Assembly: GCA_046343415.1 (NCBI GenBank)
Contig: JBKDNL010000080.1
Span: 1 to 32,028 of the forward strand
Reading direction: 5' to 3'
DNA from: JALHMQ01 sp020248785
GTDB lineage: Bacteria > Pseudomonadota > Gammaproteobacteria > Burkholderiales > Burkholderiaceae_F
Length of the DNA: 32,028 nucleotides
Each line of letters starts with the position of its first letter. Position 1 is the stretch's first letter. This document shows positions 1 through 8,296 of this stretch, piece by piece. The position numbers and the translations under genes are program-made. The notes beneath the pieces were generated by a model that worked only from the letters and a program-made list of their open reading frames with translations, was not told the DNA's origin and ran no database searches.

Positions 1-93
1 AAGGTCGACCAGCTTCTGACGCTGACGATGGCCGCCTACAACCTCACGCGGCTGCGCAGCTTGGCGCAATTGCGCCCGCAGTGCGCGCAATGA
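1..93 (+). CDS. 3' end of a DDE-type transposase gene (partial)
   Basis: Frame 1 is open from the window edge to a TGA at 91-93 and gives 30 residues. They include TLTMAAYNLTRLR, the kind of C-terminal helix (AAYNLxRL) common at the end of IS5/IS1182-like DDE transposases. None of the catalytic residues fall inside the window, so family and activity cannot be judged. No terminal inverted repeat could be identified downstream. The call rests on the short tail motif only. Confidence 0.55.
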   Translation, partial: KVDQLLTLTMAAYNLTRLRSLAQLRPQCAQ

Positions 94-332
94 GCGATCA
101 GAAGGCCGAAATGCCCCCTTCCCAGTGCTCGAATCACCGCACACTGGCCCGTTTGACATCGCACTGGCGACACAAGCGGGCAGCACGACCTCGCCGACCT
201 GAATTGCGGTGGTGAAGCTCGCGCTCATCGGTGGTAATTCAACGGCCTGCTAATGGCTGCTTGAATGGCGTCCGAGAAGTCGCGACAGCTCGACACACCG
301 CCCGTCGGGTCTGGCAAAGGCTCCTTGGCGCG
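94..332. other. Non-coding stretch after the transposase
   Basis: No convincing gene, RNA or repeat is visible. One short reading frame on the plus strand enters the aldehyde dehydrogenase gene antisense and has no family resemblance. The stretch probably holds the end of the insertion element and the downstream region of the aldehyde dehydrogenase gene. Confidence 0.5.
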
Positions 333-1751
333 TCACCAGCGCTTCATCAGCTTCAGCAGCCTGAACGTGAGCGGGCTGTAGGGCGGCGTGAACAGCTTCA
401 TGCCATTGAACCGTGCCTGACGGAACACGGGCTTCAGTTTGCTGAAAGTCTCAAAGCCCCATTTGCCGTGGTAGTGCCCCATGCCTGATGGGCCGACCCC
501 GCCGAAGGGCAGCGTGTCCTGCGCCACGTGCAAGATGGTGTCGTTCACGCTCACGCCGCCGGCGTGCGTCGCATGCAGCGCTTGGTCCGTCCGCGCGCCG
601 TCATGATCGAACCAGTACAGCGCCAGCGGACGCGGGCGGGCATTGATGAACTGCACGGCATCGTCCACGCGGTCGTACGGCACCAACGGCAGCAGCGGAC
701 CGAAGATCTCCTCCTGCATGAGCTCCAGCGTCGGCGGCGGATCGAGGAGCAGTTGCGGAGCAAGCCTGTGCCGGGGCTCATCCTGCTGCGCGCCATCGAA
801 CAAGGGCTCGATCGCGATCCCGGCCTGACGCGCCTGCTCCAGCACGCGCACGAGTCGAGCGTACTGCCGCGCATTGATGACGCTGCAATAGGCATCGTTC
901 GACAGGCCCCGCGGCACCATGCGTTGCGCCTGCCGGCGCGCCTCGCCGACAAACGCGGGCAGCGTCTCGCGCGGAAGCAACACGTAATCGGGCGCAATGC
1001 AGGTCTGCCCCGCATTCAGCAGCTTGCCCGCGAGGATGCGCTCCACCGCGTGCGCGAGCGGATAGCCGGGCGCAATGACCGTCGGACTCTTGCCGCCGAG
1101 TTCCAGTGTCACTGGCGTGAGGTTGGCCGCCGCCGCCGCCATCACCTTGCGGCCAACAGCGGTCGAGCCGGTGAAAAAGAGGTGATCGAAGGGCAAGGCG
1201 CTGAAGCTCGCCGCCACATCGGCACCGCCGAGCACGACGGCAAACTCCTCCGGTGCAAAGCGCTCGGCCACCAGCCGCGCGAGCAAGGCGCCAAACGCCG
1301 GGGTGAACTCGGACGGCTTGAGCAGCACCCGGTTGCCCGCGGCGAGTGCCGCGACCGTAGGCGCGACCGACAGGTACAGCGGATAGTTCCATGGGGCGAG
1401 TACGCCCACCACGCCGAGCGGCTGCGGCATCACCTGCGCGCTCGCAGGGAGGAACCACTTCGATACACCGACGTTGCGGGGCTTCATCCAGCCCGCGCCA
1501 GCCGCCAGCGCATGCTTGATCTCCTGCAGGCTGGGAAAGATCTCGGCGATGTGCGTTTCCGTCGCCGGGCGACCGCCGAAGTCCTGGTCAATCGCCTCGA
1601 GCAGCGCGTCCTCGTTGGCCAGGAGCAGCGCGCGCAACCGCTCCAGGCGATCGCGGCGCGCGACCCAGTCCGGAAACGGCCGGGCCGCAAAGGCAGCGCG
1701 CTGGCGCTCGAAGGCAAGCCGCAGTTCAGCGGGTACGTCGGCGAGGTTCAT
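333..1751 (-). CDS. Coniferyl-aldehyde-dehydrogenase-like NAD(P)+ aldehyde dehydrogenase
   Basis: Cytoplasmic aldehyde dehydrogenase of about 472 residues that oxidises an aldehyde to its carboxylate with NAD(P)+. The sequence shows the Rossmann-binding PWNYP stretch (about residue 120), FFTGSTAVG (about 192), the general-base motif ELGGKSP (about 217) and the nucleophile in NAGQTCIAPDY (Cys about 251). The short length, the missing N-terminal extension and the C-terminal GPSGMGHYHG block fit the coniferyl aldehyde dehydrogenase (CalB) branch. A GTG at 1766 would add five residues, but AGGA lies about 8 nt before the ATG at 1751, so that start is preferred. It stands alone, divergent from the nucleoside transporter gene. 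The real substrate could be any aromatic or medium-chain aldehyde. Confidence 0.88.
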   Translation of the reverse strand: MNLADVPAELRLAFERQRAAFAARPFPDWVARRDRLERLRALLLANEDALLEAIDQDFGGRPATETHIAEIFPSLQEIKHALAAGAGWMKPRNVGVSKWFLPASAQVMPQPLGVVGVLAPWNYPLYLSVAPTVAALAAGNRVLLKPSEFTPAFGALLARLVAERFAPEEFAVVLGGADVAASFSALPFDHLFFTGSTAVGRKVMAAAAANLTPVTLELGGKSPTVIAPGYPLAHAVERILAGKLLNAGQTCIAPDYVLLPRETLPAFVGEARRQAQRMVPRGLSNDAYCSVINARQYARLVRVLEQARQAGIAIEPLFDGAQQDEPRHRLAPQLLLDPPPTLELMQEEIFGPLLPLVPYDRVDDAVQFINARPRPLALYWFDHDGARTDQALHATHAGGVSVNDTILHVAQDTLPFGGVGPSGMGHYHGKWGFETFSKLKPVFRQARFNGMKLFTPPYSPLTFRLLKLMKRW

Positions 1752-1849
1752 GGGTGGATCCTGCACAGTCTCGTCAGTGCAATGCTAGTCGCAGACCCCA
1801 GCGCCGCGCTGGAGGGCCCGCCCTAATCCCGCGCTGCCCGCGTTCAGCG

Positions 1850-1905
1850 CCTTGCTTGCCGCCCCCTGCTTGCTGCACCGTGCTTGCCGCGCCGTGCTTG
1901 CCGCG
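1850..1905. repeat. 14-bp tandem repeat, four copies, upstream of the nucleoside transporter
   Basis: Four head-to-tail 14-bp units occupy 1850-1863, 1864-1877, 1878-1891 and 1892-1905. The last two are identical (CCGTGCTTGCCGCG) and the first two differ at a few positions. The array lies in the divergent intergenic region between the aldehyde dehydrogenase and transporter genes, where promoters would be expected. It may be a variable-number repeat; a regulatory role is only a guess. Confidence 0.8.
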
Positions 1906-1955
1906 CCGACCACATTGCTGCACAGTCGCGCGCCGTCCGCACTTGCACGTAGACC

Positions 1956-3200
1956 ATGCAGACCCTGCACCAGATCGCCGGTTGTGGCGCCTTGCTCGCA
2001 CTGTGCTGGCTGCTGTCCGAAGATCGGCGCCGTATCGCATGGAAGACGGTGGCGAGCGGCCTCGTGCTCGCCTTCGTGCTGGCTATCGCCCTGCTGAAGC
2101 TGCCACCGCTGCAGGCGACGCTCACGCTGCTCAACAGCGGGGCGATGGCCCTGGAAAGCGCCACCCGCGCCGGCACGGCATTCGTGTTCGGCTTCTTGGG
2201 TGGCGCGCCGCTGCCTTTCGCGGAGAGCGCACCCGGTGCAAGCTTCGTGCTTGCGTTCCGCGCGCTGCCGCTGGTGCTGGTGGTCGCTGCGCTCTCGGCC
2301 CTGCTGTTTCACTGGGGCGTGCTGCCGTTCATCGTCAAGGCCTTTGCGGCGCTGTTGCGCAGGACCATGGGCATCGGCGGCACGGTCGGCGTCTCGGCGG
2401 CCGCCAACGTGTTCGTCGGCATGGTCGAAGCGCCCCTGGTGGTCAAGCCCTACCTCGCCCGCCTGTCGCGCGGCGAACTCTTCATGGTCATGAACTGCGG
2501 CATGGCCACGATCGCCGGCACGGTGCTGCTCCTCTATGCGTCCATCCTCGGGCCGCGGGTGCCGGAGGCATTTGCGCACCTGCTCATCGCCTCGTTCGTC
2601 GCGACCCCGCTTGCCCTGGTGGTCGCCGCGCTGATGGTGCCGGGCGGCGCGACCGACGATCGCAGCATCGCGCTCCCGCGCGAGGATGCAAGCAGCATCG
2701 CTGCCATCACGCGCGGCACCAGCGAAGGGGTGCAGCTGCTCATCCAGATCGTCGCCCTGCTGCTGGTGTTCGTTGCGCTGGTCGCCCTCGTCAACGCCGC
2801 ACTGGGCGCTTTGCCTGCGGTTGCCGGTGCGCCGCTGTCGCTCGAGCGCGTGCTCGGCTGGGTCTTTGCGCCGCTAGCGTGGACCACGGGCGTGCCATGG
2901 TCGGAGACGGCCGTCGCCGGCGCCTTGCTCGGCAAGAAGACGGTGCTCAACGAATTCCTGGCCTATCTTGACCTGGCCGCACTGCCCGCCGATGCGCTGT
3001 CGGAGCGCAGCCGGCGGCTCATGACCTACGCGCTGTGCGGCTTTGCCAACTTCGGCAGCCTCGGGATCATGCTGGGGGGAGTGAACACGATGCTGCCGGC
3101 AGAGCGTCGCAATGAACTGGCATCGCTCGGGATGAAGTCCTTGCTCGCAGGACTGCTGACCACCTGCCTGACCGCGGCTCTGGTGGGCCTCATCGTGTGA
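1956..3200 (+). CDS. CNT-family (NupC-like) nucleoside transporter
   Basis: Inner-membrane protein of 414 residues, close to the usual length of bacterial concentrative nucleoside transporters, which import nucleosides with H+ or Na+. The family signature is clear: GIGG (139-142), then NVFVGMVEAPL (151-161) with the conserved Glu-Ala-Pro, then GMATIAGTV (182-190). Hydrophobic segments alternate along the whole chain, and a late FANFGSLGIMLGG motif is also typical. The chosen ATG has no strong ribosome-binding sequence in front of it, so the exact start is less certain. The gene stands alone between a divergent aldehyde dehydrogenase gene and a convergent periplasmic protein gene. Specificity (pyrimidine versus purine nucleosides) cannot be read from the sequence. 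Confidence 0.9.
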   Translation: MQTLHQIAGCGALLALCWLLSEDRRRIAWKTVASGLVLAFVLAIALLKLPPLQATLTLLNSGAMALESATRAGTAFVFGFLGGAPLPFAESAPGASFVLAFRALPLVLVVAALSALLFHWGVLPFIVKAFAALLRRTMGIGGTVGVSAAANVFVGMVEAPLVVKPYLARLSRGELFMVMNCGMATIAGTVLLLYASILGPRVPEAFAHLLIASFVATPLALVVAALMVPGGATDDRSIALPREDASSIAAITRGTSEGVQLLIQIVALLLVFVALVALVNAALGALPAVAGAPLSLERVLGWVFAPLAWTTGVPWSETAVAGALLGKKTVLNEFLAYLDLAALPADALSERSRRLMTYALCGFANFGSLGIMLGGVNTMLPAERRNELASLGMKSLLAGLLTTCLTAALVGLIV

Positions 3201-3313
3201 GGACGTCGATCGGCCGCGGCTGGGCAGCGACCTGTCGTCACCGAAGCGGTACCAAGCGGCACCAGCCAAGGAGCCGGCTGGCGCTGCCGGGCCGAGCGCA
3301 TTGCGCGATGGCA

Positions 3314-3347
3314 CCGCGCGTGCGCATCGGCCGATGCGAACGCGCGG
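3314..3347. terminator. Long palindromic hairpin between convergent genes
   Basis: Arms CCGCGCG (3314-3320) and CGCGCGG (3341-3347) enclose the perfect 16-bp palindrome CGCATCGGCCGATGCG (3323-3338), separated by a 2x2 mismatch. It lies between the convergent ends of the transporter gene (3200) and the periplasmic protein gene (3364), where a two-way terminator is expected. There is no T-run on either side, so it may instead be a protein-binding palindrome. Confidence 0.5.
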
Positions 3348-3363
3348 CCCGGACTGATTCCTG

Positions 3364-3963
3364 TTACTTCTTGGCAGGCGCAACGGCCACTGGCGTGACC
3401 GCCACGGCGGTCGCCTCGGTGTAGGTGGCCTCGATCTGATCGCCGACGGCAATCAGCTTGAACTGCTCCGGATCACGCACCTTCATATCGACGGTGCGCT
3501 CGGGGCCCTTCAGCGTCACGGTCTGGGTCGCCGCGTCGACCTTGACGACATTGCCCACCACCCTGACCTGGCGACCACCGACCCCCCCCGGCCGCTCGCC
3601 TGGCTTGGCCGCGACAACCTCGGACTTCTCGGTCTTCTTGACCGGCAGGCCACCGCCCTTTTTGAGTTCAAGCACGAGCGACTCGAGATAGGCCGCTCGC
3701 ACCGTGTCGCCAACCTTCAACTGGTCGAAGTTCTTGACCTCGGGGCCAGCGGTGATGGTTGTCTCGTTGCCGCTCGGCCCCTTGAGCGTGACAGCCCGCG
3801 TTGCCTTGTCGATCTTGGTGATGGTCGCGCTGATCTCGACAGTCTGCGAGATGCCCACGGCGCCCGGCTTGCTCGCCACGGTCACATCCTGGGTCTGTGC
3901 TGCCACGGGCGCCCCGGCCGCGACAGCAGTCACGATGGCGGCGAGGAAGAGGGATTTGTACAT
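3364..3963 (-). CDS. Periplasmic protein of two repeated beta-rich domains, function unknown
   Basis: The 199-residue product starts with a Sec signal peptide (cleavage probably after the AAQ near residue 23). Two copies of one module follow: residues about 45-100 (ITKIDKATRAVTLKGP, then LKVGDTVRAAY) and about 136-190 (VVKVDAATQTVTLKGP, then IAVGDQIEATY). They are joined by a Lys/Gly/Pro-rich linker. The pattern of a short beta stretch, TLKGP and xVGDxxxAxY suggests a small beta-barrel fold like those in other secreted bacterial proteins of unknown role. GGAG lies 6-7 nt before the ATG. It is the last gene of the minus-strand run, 44 nt after the DUF2950 gene. No catalytic residues are visible; a role in the envelope or as a binding protein is inferred from context only. 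Confidence 0.75.
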   Translation of the reverse strand: MYKSLFLAAIVTAVAAGAPVAAQTQDVTVASKPGAVGISQTVEISATITKIDKATRAVTLKGPSGNETTITAGPEVKNFDQLKVGDTVRAAYLESLVLELKKGGGLPVKKTEKSEVVAAKPGERPGGVGGRQVRVVGNVVKVDAATQTVTLKGPERTVDMKVRDPEQFKLIAVGDQIEATYTEATAVAVTPVAVAPAKK

Positions 3964-4007
3964 GCAATGCTCCAGTCAGGAAAAATTGTGTTGTGCAACG
4001 GGCGGGC

Positions 4008-4955
4008 TCAGTCGATCTTCGCCGGGGTCCAATCGGGCCCGGGGTCGAAGCGGGTGATGCTGGCAACGCGCGCGGCCGTGTCCTTGCCCAGATCGCGCTC
4101 GTAGACGACGCCATCGTGATTGACGATGAAGGTCATGACGCCCGAGTTGCCGTACTTGGCGGGGTAAGCGATGGCGGCAAAACCACCGATCATGCGGCCC
4201 CGCACGACGTAATCCATGGCGCCGCCCTTGGCATGCGGCCCTTGGCTCTTCAGGAGCCGAAACAGGTAGCCATGGTAAGGCTGCTGGCCTTGCGACCCCT
4301 TGTAGCCTTCGGCCGCGGCGCGAGTCACCAGCGGGCCGAGTGGACTGTCCGGTTCACCGTCGGCGGTCTTCCAGTACAAGCCGTCGCGCTTGCCTTCGGT
4401 GCTGCTGATTTTCATCGCGTACTGACGCAGGCCGCTGCCGTCGCGATCGGCCGAGGCGTACTCGCGCTGGGCATCGACGATGGCAAGCAACACGTTGACC
4501 ACCGCAAGTTCGTTGCCGCCGATGCGGCGCGCCAGCAGTTCGGTCTTGCCCGCCTCGGTGTCGAAGCGCCAACCGGCCTTGCCCTTGACCAACGGGAAGG
4601 CAAAGGGCCAGTCATCGGCGCCAATCAGCAGCTGCGCCTTGCCGTCGGGCGCGACCGCGACGCGGCTCTTTTCCTCGTAGCGCTGTACAAAGCCTTCGCG
4701 GGCCGCGCGATCGGCCACCGGGTCGCCCGACGACAGCCAGGGGCTGGCGGACTGTCCGAGGATCGCCAGCACGGCCGCACGGTCGTGGGCACGCAGGGCC
4801 TGCACCAGTGCGGTCGCGGCCGCCTCCGGCGTGGCAAAGACGCGCTGCGGCGTGGCCGCAACTGCCGGAGCAGCGAGGCCAAGCGCACAAACAAGGGTCA
4901 GCAGGAATCGAAGCATTCCGCCCGAAAGGCAGTTGGGGAAAAGTCTAGTGAGCAT
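4008..4955 (-). CDS. DUF2950-family secreted protein
   Basis: A 315-residue exported protein that matches the DUF2950 family in length and pattern: FATPEAAATALVQAL near the N-terminus, GNELAVVNVLLAIVDAQREYA in the middle, then the conserved YHGYLFRLLKSQGPHAKGGA and FDPGPDW segments. AGGAGA at 4964-4969 sits 8 nt before the first ATG, which decides the start. The signal peptide then has a long n-region and is cleaved near residue 34 (AVAA). A second ATG at residue 14 has no properly spaced site. The family function is unknown. It is commonly found next to DUF3300 genes, as here (44 nt downstream of one), which suggests that the two act together in the periplasm or at the cell surface. Confidence 0.88.
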   Translation of the reverse strand: MLTRLFPNCLSGGMLRFLLTLVCALGLAAPAVAATPQRVFATPEAAATALVQALRAHDRAAVLAILGQSASPWLSSGDPVADRAAREGFVQRYEEKSRVAVAPDGKAQLLIGADDWPFAFPLVKGKAGWRFDTEAGKTELLARRIGGNELAVVNVLLAIVDAQREYASADRDGSGLRQYAMKISSTEGKRDGLYWKTADGEPDSPLGPLVTRAAAEGYKGSQGQQPYHGYLFRLLKSQGPHAKGGAMDYVVRGRMIGGFAAIAYPAKYGNSGVMTFIVNHDGVVYERDLGKDTAARVASITRFDPGPDWTPAKID

Positions 4956-4999
4956 GGTCCGTGTCTCCTAACGCGCAGGGCTGCGAAGTGCAGACAGCG

Positions 5000-6328
5000 T
5001 CATCGCCGCCCTCCACCCCGACCACCGCCGCCACGCGAGGAGGCCATGCTCGACGCGCCGCGACTGCTCGCCGCGCGCGTGCTCGCCCCCGAGCCGCCGC
5101 TGAACGCCGACGCGTTGCCCTCGCGCGAGCCACCATCGAAGCCGCCGCCTCCAGCGGAGCGGCCACCGGTACCAGCGTCGCGCGTGCCCGCCGACACCGC
5201 GCCACCGCCACGGCTGCCTCCAGCGACGTCGCGCGCGCCAGCGGACGCACCAGCGCCGTCCCGACCGCCCGCGCCAGCCTCGCGGGTGCCTGCCGAAGCG
5301 CCGGCGCCGTTACGCCCACCGCCGACATCGCGACTGCCCGCGCTGACATCTCGCGTGCCGGCCGAAGGACCGCTGTCACGGCCGCGGTAGGCGTCACGGT
5401 TCTGCGCGCCGCCCTGGGCGCGGTTGCCGCCGTACTGGCTGGCCACCTTCTGGTCGCGATACGGCACCTGGCCGCGATGCTCGCCCTTGTGTTGCCAGTT
5501 GCCGTTGCTGATGTTGGTCTTGTTGAAGTTGTTGTACTTGTTTACGTTGATGTTGACGTCGTTGCCGCCCCAGTTGCAATTGCCCCAGATCGCACCGCCG
5601 ACGATGACGCCGGCCGTGAAGCTCAGGAACGCCCCGCCGGCCACGTAGCCGGGCGGGTAGTAGTAGTAAGGCGTATAGGCCGTGGACCACCACGACCCGT
5701 AAACCACGGTCGGGTTGTAGGTCGGCACATAGACGACCTCGGGATTGGAGGACTCGATCTTGATGATCGTCTTGCTCTCCACCACCTCGGTCACGACGGT
5801 CTGCTCGGGAGTGGTCTTCAGGTTGCCCTGCGCATTGGCCTTGGTGCGCAGGGTCTGCACCGTCTGAAAAACGTCTTGCTTTTGCGCGAGGAAGGCGTCG
5901 CCGAGCTTCTGGGTCCAGTCGATCTTCTCGCTCATCATTGTGAGGACCTGCGGCACGGCGGCCAGCGACTTGACGGCTGCCTCCCATGGCTGCTTTTGCA
6001 GCGCGTCCTCCAGTGCCTTGTCCTTGAGTTTTGGATTGGCCTTGACCCAACGCTCGGCCTGTACGATCTCCAGGGGATAGGTCGATGCCATCAGAATCTG
6101 CGCGAGCAGGTTGTCCGGATAAAGCGCAATCGGCGCGAGGATCTGGTCGAGTTCCTCCTGAGAGAAGCTCTTTTGCGCCTGCTGAACGCCCGGTGCGGCG
6201 GCCAGCGCAGGTGGCGCGGTGGGCGGCGTCTGCGCGCGCACCAGGCCAGCCAGCGTGAATGCAACCAGGGTCGAGCCGACAATGACCCTTGCGGCCGTCC
6301 ATCCCTGACGTTGCTGCAATTGATGCAT
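5000..6328 (-). CDS. DUF3300-family secreted protein with Gly/Ser/Arg-rich tail
   Basis: The 442-residue product has a signal peptide (MHQLQQRQGW start, cleavage near RAQ at about residue 33). The DUF3300 core covers about residues 55-300 and includes ILAPIALYPDNLLAQILMAS, the VYVPTYNPTVVYG stretch, a Tyr-rich YYYYPPGY patch and the closing Asn-rich NVNKYNNFNKTNI and NWQHKGEHRG motifs. Residues 301-442 are low-complexity Gly/Ser/Ala/Arg. GGGAGGA lies just before the ATG at 6328 and decides it over a GTG 18 nt upstream. It is 14 nt after the glycine-zipper gene. The family function is unknown; a structural or assembly role in the envelope is inferred from the secretion signal and composition. 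Confidence 0.9.
   Translation of the reverse strand: MHQLQQRQGWTAARVIVGSTLVAFTLAGLVRAQTPPTAPPALAAAPGVQQAQKSFSQEELDQILAPIALYPDNLLAQILMASTYPLEIVQAERWVKANPKLKDKALEDALQKQPWEAAVKSLAAVPQVLTMMSEKIDWTQKLGDAFLAQKQDVFQTVQTLRTKANAQGNLKTTPEQTVVTEVVESKTIIKIESSNPEVVYVPTYNPTVVYGSWWSTAYTPYYYYPPGYVAGGAFLSFTAGVIVGGAIWGNCNWGGNDVNINVNKYNNFNKTNISNGNWQHKGEHRGQVPYRDQKVASQYGGNRAQGGAQNRDAYRGRDSGPSAGTRDVSAGSRDVGGGRNGAGASAGTREAGAGGRDGAGASAGARDVAGGSRGGGAVSAGTRDAGTGGRSAGGGGFDGGSREGNASAFSGGSGASTRAASSRGASSMASSRGGGGRGGGRR
5174..5365 (-). repeat. Degenerate SAGxR(D/E)x repeats in the DUF3300 protein tail
   Basis: Residues 322-385 hold five copies of SAG-[TSA]-R-[DE]-[VA], starting at residues 322, 329, 345, 362 and 379 and separated by Gly-rich spacers. 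The rest of the tail to residue 442 continues as Gly/Ser/Arg stretches ending in RGGGGRGGGRR. Such repeats expand and contract easily, so length may vary between strains. Confidence 0.75.
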
Positions 6329-6342
6329 ACGTCCTCCCGTGC

Positions 6343-6816
6343 TCACTTGACCGAGTATCCGCGGCCTTGGAGGCAGGCGGCGCGCGCCTTGGCAAACGTG
6401 GCCTGCTGGCCCGCCTGCGCTTGCTGGGCCTGCTGCGCCTGTTGCTGCGATTGCTGCGCGTTCTGCCGCCGGCTCTGACCACGCGCGGCGACCGCGCCGA
6501 CGGCCGCGCCGGCGCCCGCGTCATCGGCGACGATCTCGCCGACCACTGCTCCACGCGCCGCGCCGCGCACGCCGGCCCCGGGCGTCGTGCCGGTGGCGGT
6601 GGTCGGCGGCGGCGGTGCTGCCGGCGTAGCGGCGGGCTTGTTCGGATCGATCCCCGTCTGCTTCACGGCCCAGGTGTAGCACTCGGACTCGTCCTTCTTC
6701 TGCTGCTCGGGCGACTGGCCCTTGGCGGGATAGACGAACTGCTGCGCCGCTGCCGCAGCGGCCGCGAGCGCCATGCAGGCCGCCACGGCGAACACGCTAG
6801 TCTTGCTGGATCTCAT
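6343..6816 (-). CDS. Glycine-zipper secreted protein, function unknown
   Basis: The 157-residue product has an Ala-rich signal peptide (to about residue 24). Then come a short conserved head with FVYPAKGQSPEQQKKDESEC and YTWAVKQTGIDP, a Pro/Thr linker, a glycine-zipper-like helix with small residues (about 80-112, GARGAARGAVVGEIV and GAGAAVGAVAARG), a Gln/Ala-rich helix (120-140) and a C-terminal ACLQGRGYSVK. The two cysteines (46 and 148) could pair. Glycine zippers often insert into or cross membranes. AAGGAGGA lies 4 nt before the ATG, a strong site. The gene follows the NodT-type gene by 33 nt and precedes the DUF3300 gene by 14 nt, so the three are probably co-transcribed. Its role is not known. 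Confidence 0.82.
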   Translation of the reverse strand: MRSSKTSVFAVAACMALAAAAAAAQQFVYPAKGQSPEQQKKDESECYTWAVKQTGIDPNKPAATPAAPPPPTTATGTTPGAGVRGAARGAVVGEIVADDAGAGAAVGAVAARGQSRRQNAQQSQQQAQQAQQAQAGQQATFAKARAACLQGRGYSVK

Positions 6817-6849
6817 CGACTCCTCCTTGCGGACCTTGCGCTGTGCCGT

Positions 6850-8295
6850 TCAACGGCGCGCAATGTCCATGGTGACAGTGCCAGCCTCCGGCTTCGTGCC
6901 GGAGACCTCCGTCGGGCGCGGCTGAGCGCTGCCGCCCAACGCCAGGTTGAGGTTGACGCGCTGGACCAGGCGGTCGGTCTGCACGCGCGCGAGTGAGGCG
7001 CGCGCGGCTGACAGCGCTGCTTCCTGCTGCAAAACTGCGCGCATGTCGCCGGCACCGACCCGCAGTCGCGTCTGTGCGATCTCGAGCGCTCGCGCACTGC
7101 TGCGTACCGCACTTGCGAGAAACGCCTCGCGTTCATCGGCAGCAAAAGTGGCCGCCAGCGCGGTCTCCACCTCAGAGAACGCGCGTTGCGCCACTTTGGC
7201 GTACTCGGCCGCCGCGACCTTCTGTGCGGCGGTTCGGATATCGACCTGCGCCTGCAGCGCCCAACCGTTGAAAATGGGTGCGGTCAGATTGGCGCCAATG
7301 CTGAGCACGGGGTTGTCCTGCTCCTTGAGAACGAACAAGTCGGACGAAATGCTGGTGACACCCGACGTGAGCGCGATTCTTGGCAGCCGCGCGGCCTTGG
7401 CCTCAGCCACTTGATTGAAGGCGGCGGCCACACGCTGTTGCGCGGCGATCACGTCTGGCCGGCGTTCGAGAAGCTCGGAGGGCAGCCCGACCGGGACCGC
7501 CGGGACCCCTGTCGGCAGCGAAGTGGCCACGGTGAGCGCCGCTGCGGGATAACGTCCAAGCAGCGTCTCCAGCGCACGCTGGGCCTGCGCCTCGGAAAAG
7601 ACCAACTGACGAGCTGCATCGCGGTAGGTTTCCAGGCTCGCCTGTGCCAGCACGACGTCGTACTCATCGCCTCTGCCGATGCGCAGGCGATCCTGCGCCA
7701 GCAAGACCGTCTGCTCAGAGGTCTTGACGATGGCGGTCGCCAGCGTGCGCTGCAGGCGTGCCTCGATCGCGAGATACCAGCTCTTGGCCACCGCGGCGGC
7801 GATCGACTGCCGTGCGAAGGCGGCGTCGGCCAGCACCGACACGTACTGCGCGGTGCCGGCTGCGCCGGCCGAGCGCACACGACCCCAAATGTCGAGTTCC
7901 CAACTGGCGAACAATCCGACGCCACTCAACCCGGAGTTGTCGCCACCGAGCTTGCCGCCGCCGCGCGCCAGCAGGTTCAAGGCCGGATACAGCGTCGCGC
8001 CCGACAGCTTGGCAAAGGCAGCCGCCTGCTCGATGCGCCCGGCGGCAACCAGCAGGTCGGCGTTGTGGGCCAAGGCCTCCTGCACCAGCGCGTCGAGTTG
8101 CGCGTCGTTGAAAGAAGACAACCACGCATCCTGCACGGCACCTGCAGGCACCGTCGCGGCTGCCCATTGGGTCGGGGTCCGCACGTTCTGCATCGTCTGC
8201 GCCTGAATGTCCTGCGGGCTAGGCGGCGGCTGCAGCGCACACCCGGCCAGCGCGCATGCGGCCAGCATCAGCGAAGCATGAGTTGTCCCGCGCAT
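6850..8295 (-). CDS. Outer-membrane efflux lipoprotein, NodT/TolC family
   Basis: The 481-residue TolC-type outer-membrane factor forms the exit duct of a tripartite pump. A lipoprotein signal ends in the lipobox LAGC (Cys19). The NodT-subfamily pattern follows: DAWLSSFNDAQLDALVQEAL, ASWELDIWGRVR (about 130-141), then SLPTGVPAVPVGLPSELLERRPDV with the conserved LPSxLLxRRPD turn, and the second half-repeat ending with RLRVGAGDMRAVLQQE. The ATG comes 1 nt after the stop of the adaptor gene, so the two are translationally coupled. With the HlyD-type and DUF3302 genes it forms a transport module, but no inner-membrane pump gene is adjacent. Confidence 0.93.
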   Translation of the reverse strand: MRGTTHASLMLAACALAGCALQPPPSPQDIQAQTMQNVRTPTQWAAATVPAGAVQDAWLSSFNDAQLDALVQEALAHNADLLVAAGRIEQAAAFAKLSGATLYPALNLLARGGGKLGGDNSGLSGVGLFASWELDIWGRVRSAGAAGTAQYVSVLADAAFARQSIAAAVAKSWYLAIEARLQRTLATAIVKTSEQTVLLAQDRLRIGRGDEYDVVLAQASLETYRDAARQLVFSEAQAQRALETLLGRYPAAALTVATSLPTGVPAVPVGLPSELLERRPDVIAAQQRVAAAFNQVAEAKAARLPRIALTSGVTSISSDLFVLKEQDNPVLSIGANLTAPIFNGWALQAQVDIRTAAQKVAAAEYAKVAQRAFSEVETALAATFAADEREAFLASAVRSSARALEIAQTRLRVGAGDMRAVLQQEAALSAARASLARVQTDRLVQRVNLNLALGGSAQPRPTEVSGTKPEAGTVTMDIARR

Positions 8296-8296
8296 T

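Noticed and set aside
528..1826. Long plus-strand frame opposite the aldehyde dehydrogenase gene
   Set aside because: Arg/His-rich product with no family match; a normal antisense shadow in GC-rich DNA.
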